Position numbers and translations under genes: made by a program. Positions 34,823-38,357 of a stretch of 38,357 nt of DNA are shown here, in pieces. The notes below the pieces were generated by a model that saw only the letters and a list, made by a program, of their open reading frames with translations, had not been told where the DNA came from and made no database searches. How positions within the stretch are numbered: the first letter of the stretch is position 1; each line of letters begins with the position of its first letter. The DNA is from JAGWRI01 sp035700805 (GTDB taxonomy: Bacteria; Gemmatimonadota; Gemmatimonadetes; Gemmatimonadales; Gemmatimonadaceae), in assembly GCA_035700805.1 (NCBI GenBank), contig DASSOG010000019.1:1-38357 (forward strand), written 5' to 3'.

Positions 34823-37737
34823 CAGAAGGAAAGCCCCAGGCTGAAGTAAGTGACGGCTGCCTGCAACCCGTACCGGGCGCGGGCGCTGCCGGGAAAGGCC
34901 ACCCCGGCCCGGAACCGGTACGGAGTATCCCAGTCCAGGAGGGCGGCCGTGACGTTCAGCTCCACCCCGGTGGACGAAATGATGGTCCGCTGGGTGAGCG
35001 TGGAATCCCGGCAGACGACCCCCGACCCCGACACGGCGGGGCACCACGCGCTGCCCATATCATAGAAGACTGACAGCGACGTGCGATCCAGGAAGTACGG
35101 CAGCGTGCGCCATCCCGCATTGATCAGCGCCAGGGGCAGCCGGTATTCCGCCGAAGCCGCGAAGGCGCGGATCCCCAGCAGCGACCCCGCCGCATAGCCG
35201 CGCACCGGGAAGCTGCGTCGCCCTTCCCCCAGCACCACACCGGGGGCGAGGGTCAGCGCCGACCCGCTGGTGCCGCCCACCTCGAAATACCCGGTGGATT
35301 GCGCGTCGCGATACCCGCCGGCCCCGCGCACGGCCAGGACGTGATGCGCAAAGCCGGGCAGGTCCAGCGAACGATACCCATCCACCGACCCCACCACGCT
35401 GAACGACCGCATCGAGGCGTCGCCGCTGGTGTACCGCTCGCGCGCGGTGAAGGAGGCCGTCACGCCATCCTCGGGCGAGATGGCGCGCACGGGGCCCTGC
35501 GCCGTGCTCCAGGCGCCCCCCGCCAGGAGCATGGGATGGTAATACGTCTTTGAATATGCGGGATCCATGCCCCCCAGCAGGGGCGCCGGGTCGGACGCGA
35601 AGTCGCGGACCTCCAGCCCGCCCTGCAGCGTGAACGAGCCGTAGGTGCGCATCCGGGGCCGGGTCCAGGTGGCGCCCGCCGTGGCCGTCCGGGTGCGCCG
35701 TCGCAGCTCACCCACCGCATTGCCCCCTCCGTCCTGGATAACGCCCACGTCTTCCCACTCCTGGTCAACGCCGGCCACCAGCACGGGCATGCCAAATCCG
35801 GCATAGGCGTAGTCCAGGAATCCGGTGACGCCGCTGTTGTCCGTAGGCAGCATCACCTGGGCATCGTAGGCGTGGCGCCCGATCACGTCGGCGCCGCTGG
35901 TGAAGGCCCCCAGCCGCACGCCGCCGTCCAGCGAGGATTCCTCCACGGGCATCCAGTAGCGCGGCCAGAGCGTTCGCCAGGGCGTGTATCCCGTAGCGGG
36001 CGCGGTCACGCTGACCGCCGGCGGCATCGCGCGCGGTTGCGCCGCCGGTAGCAGGGTGTCGGCGGGCGCCCCGCTGATCCGGTCCAGGCGCACGACGCCC
36101 AGGTGGTAGCCGTCGCCCAGCACCGCCGACGCCACGAGGCGTCGCCCGTCGGGCGACACCACGGGATCGAACACCCCCGTCGCGGCGCCCGTGAGCGCGG
36201 TGAGCGGCGGATCATCGTGGCCCGGCTGGAACGGCGCCGAGTAGATGTTGGCGGCCCCGCTGCGATCCGAGGTGAAGTAAATGGTCCGGCCATCGGGCGA
36301 CCAGCCTGGCGCCGACTGCACGGCGTGCGCCGGCGCAATCCGCTGGACGATCTGCCCGGTGGTGTCCACCACGGCAATCTCCGACGTGCCGCCGCGCATC
36401 CAGTGCGACGCGGCCACGAACCGGCCATCGGGCGACCAGCGCGGCTCGGTCCACTGGTCGTCCTGGCTGCCGGTGGTCAGCGGCCGCAGCCCGCTCCCGT
36501 CGTCATTGAGGGTCACCAGCCGGGTGGCGCCGGGGAGCGTCTGCACGGCCACGATGCGACCGACCCCTCGGCGGTCGGGCACCGTGAGGCGGGCGTCGCG
36601 GGTCAGGCGGTGCGTGCGGTGCCCGCGGCGCACGAAGAGGTCGGAGCGCAGGTGATACGGATCCACATATTCCAGTTGCGTGAACAGGCGCGCATCGGAC
36701 GCGCCCAGCAGCGTGGGCGATTCACTGTTGCGACGCCCGATGCGCTGGATGGTGCCGTCCAGGGTGACGCTGAACGCGGCCATCCCCTCGCGGCCCGAAC
36801 TGCCGGTGAACGTGATGGCGGTGTCGTCGGCCCAGCGTGGATAGCTGGCCGTGCCGCCGGCCGCCGTGAGGTAGCGCCAGCCCGGCGCCGGGAGCGACGG
36901 GTTGGCGGCGGCGCGGGTGACGGAGTCGCCCCACGCCTGCCACGCGCGCCAGAGCGACGTGCCGAAGGCGTGCCGGGCCGGGCGATCGATCCAGACTGGA
37001 ATGAGCTGCGAAGCCTCGGACTCCACAAAGGCGCCCATGCGATGGCCGTGCGTCAGCGCCAGGTACGAGACGAACTGCGATCCGAACACGTACGGCGCGT
37101 TGCCGAACGGAAAGAAGGCGTCCGCGCGGCTGATGCGGTCGATGGACGGAAAGCGACGCTCGGCCCCGAACGCGCGGACGATCATGCGGTGGTCGGACCC
37201 CAGGGCCCGGCCGGCGCCGGTGAGCGCCGATTCCTCGTACACGGCCAGCCCCTCGGTGAACCAGGCCGGCAGGTAGGAATTCGGAAACAAGTATGGTGCC
37301 CGCCCGAATACGTACTGCGCCGCGCGCCACACGCCCCGGCTGCGGTCCAGCTGGAAGATATGCGTCAACTCATGCGTGACGATCATCGCCGTGGGGTCGT
37401 TGGTGAAACGGAGCCCCGGATCGTTCACCGGCGGGTTGGCGTAGATGATGATGCGATTGGTGGGGAACATGGTGGCCGAGCCGTTGGTGGCGTCCACGTT
37501 GTCGGCGATCACCAGGTCAATGGGGCCACGCGGCGGCGCGAAGTCGAGCGAAAGCTGGGCCCAGGCCGTCTCCGCGTCGGCGGCGGCCCGGCGCGCCACG
37601 GCCTCCAGCGCCGGCGTGAAGTGCACGTAGAAGTGGGGCGTGTGAATGGTGCGCCAGTTGGCGTTGGGCGGCAGTTGCGCGTGCCCCACCTGCGGCAGGC
37701 AGCAACCCAGCGCCAATGCCACCAGCAGCCGGCGCAT
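34822..37737 (-). CDS. Exported gluzincin metallopeptidase-like protein with TolB-type propeller and C-terminal barrel
   Basis: This 971-residue protein has a signal peptide ending near GHAQ (residue 21). Next is a peptidase-MA-like domain with zinc motif HELTH (His122, Glu123, His126) and third ligand Glu162 in WFTEG. The middle carries WD40/TolB-like PD40 repeats (RWSPDGRFVA, GWSPDGRTIYFTSDRSGA, VVSPDGRRLV). The last third, about residues 640-971, is a run of amphipathic strands ending in LQAAVTYFSLGLSF, as in outer-membrane (BamA/Omp85-like) barrels, with a terminal aromatic residue. The protein is therefore probably anchored in the outer membrane. The ATG at 37737 overlaps the amidase stop (TGATG), and its stop overlaps the next gene. 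The substrate is unknown. Confidence 0.9.
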   Translation of the reverse strand: MRRLLVALALGCCLPQVGHAQLPPNANWRTIHTPHFYVHFTPALEAVARRAAADAETAWAQLSLDFAPPRGPIDLVIADNVDATNGSATMFPTNRIIIYANPPVNDPGLRFTNDPTAMIVTHELTHIFQLDRSRGVWRAAQYVFGRAPYLFPNSYLPAWFTEGLAVYEESALTGAGRALGSDHRMIVRAFGAERRFPSIDRISRADAFFPFGNAPYVFGSQFVSYLALTHGHRMGAFVESEASQLIPVWIDRPARHAFGTSLWRAWQAWGDSVTRAAANPSLPAPGWRYLTAAGGTASYPRWADDTAITFTGSSGREGMAAFSVTLDGTIQRIGRRNSESPTLLGASDARLFTQLEYVDPYHLRSDLFVRRGHRTHRLTRDARLTVPDRRGVGRIVAVQTLPGATRLVTLNDDGSGLRPLTTGSQDDQWTEPRWSPDGRFVAASHWMRGGTSEIAVVDTTGQIVQRIAPAHAVQSAPGWSPDGRTIYFTSDRSGAANIYSAPFQPGHDDPPLTALTGAATGVFDPVVSPDGRRLVASAVLGDGYHLGVVRLDRISGAPADTLLPAAQPRAMPPAVSVTAPATGYTPWRTLWPRYWMPVEESSLDGGVRLGAFTSGADVIGRHAYDAQVMLPTDNSGVTGFLDYAYAGFGMPVLVAGVDQEWEDVGVIQDGGGNAVGELRRRTRTATAGATWTRPRMRTYGSFTLQGGLEVRDFASDPAPLLGGMDPAYSKTYYHPMLLAGGAWSTAQGPVRAISPEDGVTASFTARERYTSGDASMRSFSVVGSVDGYRSLDLPGFAHHVLAVRGAGGYRDAQSTGYFEVGGTSGSALTLAPGVVLGEGRRSFPVRGYAAGSLLGIRAFAASAEYRLPLALINAGWRTLPYFLDRTSLSVFYDMGSAWCPAVSGSGVVCRDSTLTQRTIISSTGVELNVTAALLDWDTPYRFRAGVAFPGSARARYGLQAAVTYFSLGLSF

Positions 37738-38357
37738 CAGGGAGCGTGGGCGAGGGAGCGGAAGTACTCGACCAGGCCGTCGGCAATGCCGCGCGCGTAC
37801 GCGGCCTGGAAACCCGCCGTGCGCAGCGCCGCTTCCTGCTGGGGCACGATCACGAACGCCCCTTCGCACAGGATGGCCGGCACCCACGTCTGGCGTACCA
37901 CCGCCAGGCTGCGAAACACCACCCCCTGGTCAGGCAGCCCCATGCGCGTCACCAGCCCGCGCTGGACGGCCCGCGCCAGCGGCGCGGACTGGCCATAATA
38001 GAAGTAGGTTGCCGAGCCCTCCACCGTGGCGAGCGGGTTCACCCCATCGGGCAGCGCGTTGAGGTGGATGGACACGAAGGCGTCGGCGTTGGCGCGGCGC
38101 GCGATGACCGCGCGCGTGTCGAGCGCCACCGGACCGGAGTCCACGCGCGTCATCACCACCATGGCGCCGGCATCCATGAGCATGCGCCGCAGCCGCCATG
38201 CCACTTCCAGTACGGCGTCCGATTCCCGGAGCCCCGTGGGCCCCGTGGCGCCGGCCGGCGGATGGCCGGCGTCCACGGCAATCGTACGCCCGCGCAGCGG
38301 ATGCGCGGCGTCCACCACGGGCGCCCGGCGCACCCGCAGCACCAGTCGGCCGGGCCG
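37737..38357 (-). CDS. N-acetylmuramoyl-L-alanine amidase (5' end outside window)
   Basis: The visible C-terminal 206 residues form an Amidase_3 (AmiC-type) zinc domain that cleaves the bond between MurNAc and the peptide stem of peptidoglycan. Readable motifs are VDAGHPP (first zinc His), GLRESDAVLEVA (Glu ligand), ARRANADAFVSIHLNA (second zinc His) and VPAILCEGAFV (catalytic Glu region). The frame is open to the right edge, so the start and any N-terminal domain are not seen; the residues before RRAPVVDAAHPLRG look like the end of another domain. Its stop overlaps the metallopeptidase start, placing a cell-wall enzyme at the head of that unit. Confidence 0.93.
   Translation of the reverse strand, partial: RPGRLVLRVRRAPVVDAAHPLRGRTIAVDAGHPPAGATGPTGLRESDAVLEVAWRLRRMLMDAGAMVVMTRVDSGPVALDTRAVIARRANADAFVSIHLNALPDGVNPLATVEGSATYFYYGQSAPLARAVQRGLVTRMGLPDQGVVFRSLAVVRQTWVPAILCEGAFVIVPQQEAALRTAGFQAAYARGIADGLVEYFRSLAHAP

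Overview
The window is very GC-rich and densely coded. Genes lie on both strands, mostly in tightly coupled minus-strand units. Several features suggest a Gemmatimonadota-like or related soil or sediment bacterium: a B12-dependent ribonucleotide reductase, UPF0182, two giant secreted Asp-box beta-propeller proteins, DUF4342/DUF4404 proteins and many secreted peptidases. This placement is an inference from gene content; there is no rRNA or other marker here to prove it. No mobile element, CRISPR array, tRNA or rRNA was seen.

Region 1 (1-7350, minus strand) is the most interesting part. It is a five-gene C1 operon in which every junction overlaps: Mo/W formate dehydrogenase catalytic subunit, diaphorase subunit (fused NuoE-NuoF type), iron-sulfur subunit, fdhD, and fhs (formate-THF ligase, running off the left edge). 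The catalytic gene has an in-frame TGA at the selenocysteine position of formate dehydrogenases. A SECIS-like hairpin follows, with a GGUCUG apical loop exactly 18 nt after the TGA. The formate dehydrogenase alpha chain is also split. Its N-terminal half, including the [4Fe-4S] domain that normally begins the molybdopterin catalytic domain, is a separate gene two positions downstream. Together the genes would interconvert CO2 and formate with NAD(H) and attach formate to tetrahydrofolate.

Region 2 (7491-16886, minus) encodes envelope and secreted proteins: a lipoprotein subtilase, DUF4404 and DUF4342 proteins, a two-domain M16 peptidase, a lipoprotein nucleotide pyrophosphatase/phosphodiesterase-type enzyme and a UPF0182 membrane protein. 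Region 3 (17036-24254) holds two large plus-strand Asp-box propeller paralogues, with a convergent DUF1801 gene between them. Region 4 (24332-29015) holds a membrane Ser/Thr kinase, a DinB-family protein, a coupled VOC/LOG pair on the minus strand, an outer-membrane beta-barrel protein with a near-consensus sigma-70 promoter, and a DUF488 protein. Region 5 (29097-33906, minus) holds a small membrane protein, a DUF4173 membrane protein and the class II ribonucleotide reductase with a clear intrinsic terminator. Region 6 (34301-38357, minus) is a translationally coupled trio: an N-acetylmuramoyl-L-alanine amidase (5' end outside the window), a metallopeptidase/propeller/barrel protein and a gamma-class carbonic anhydrase-like protein.
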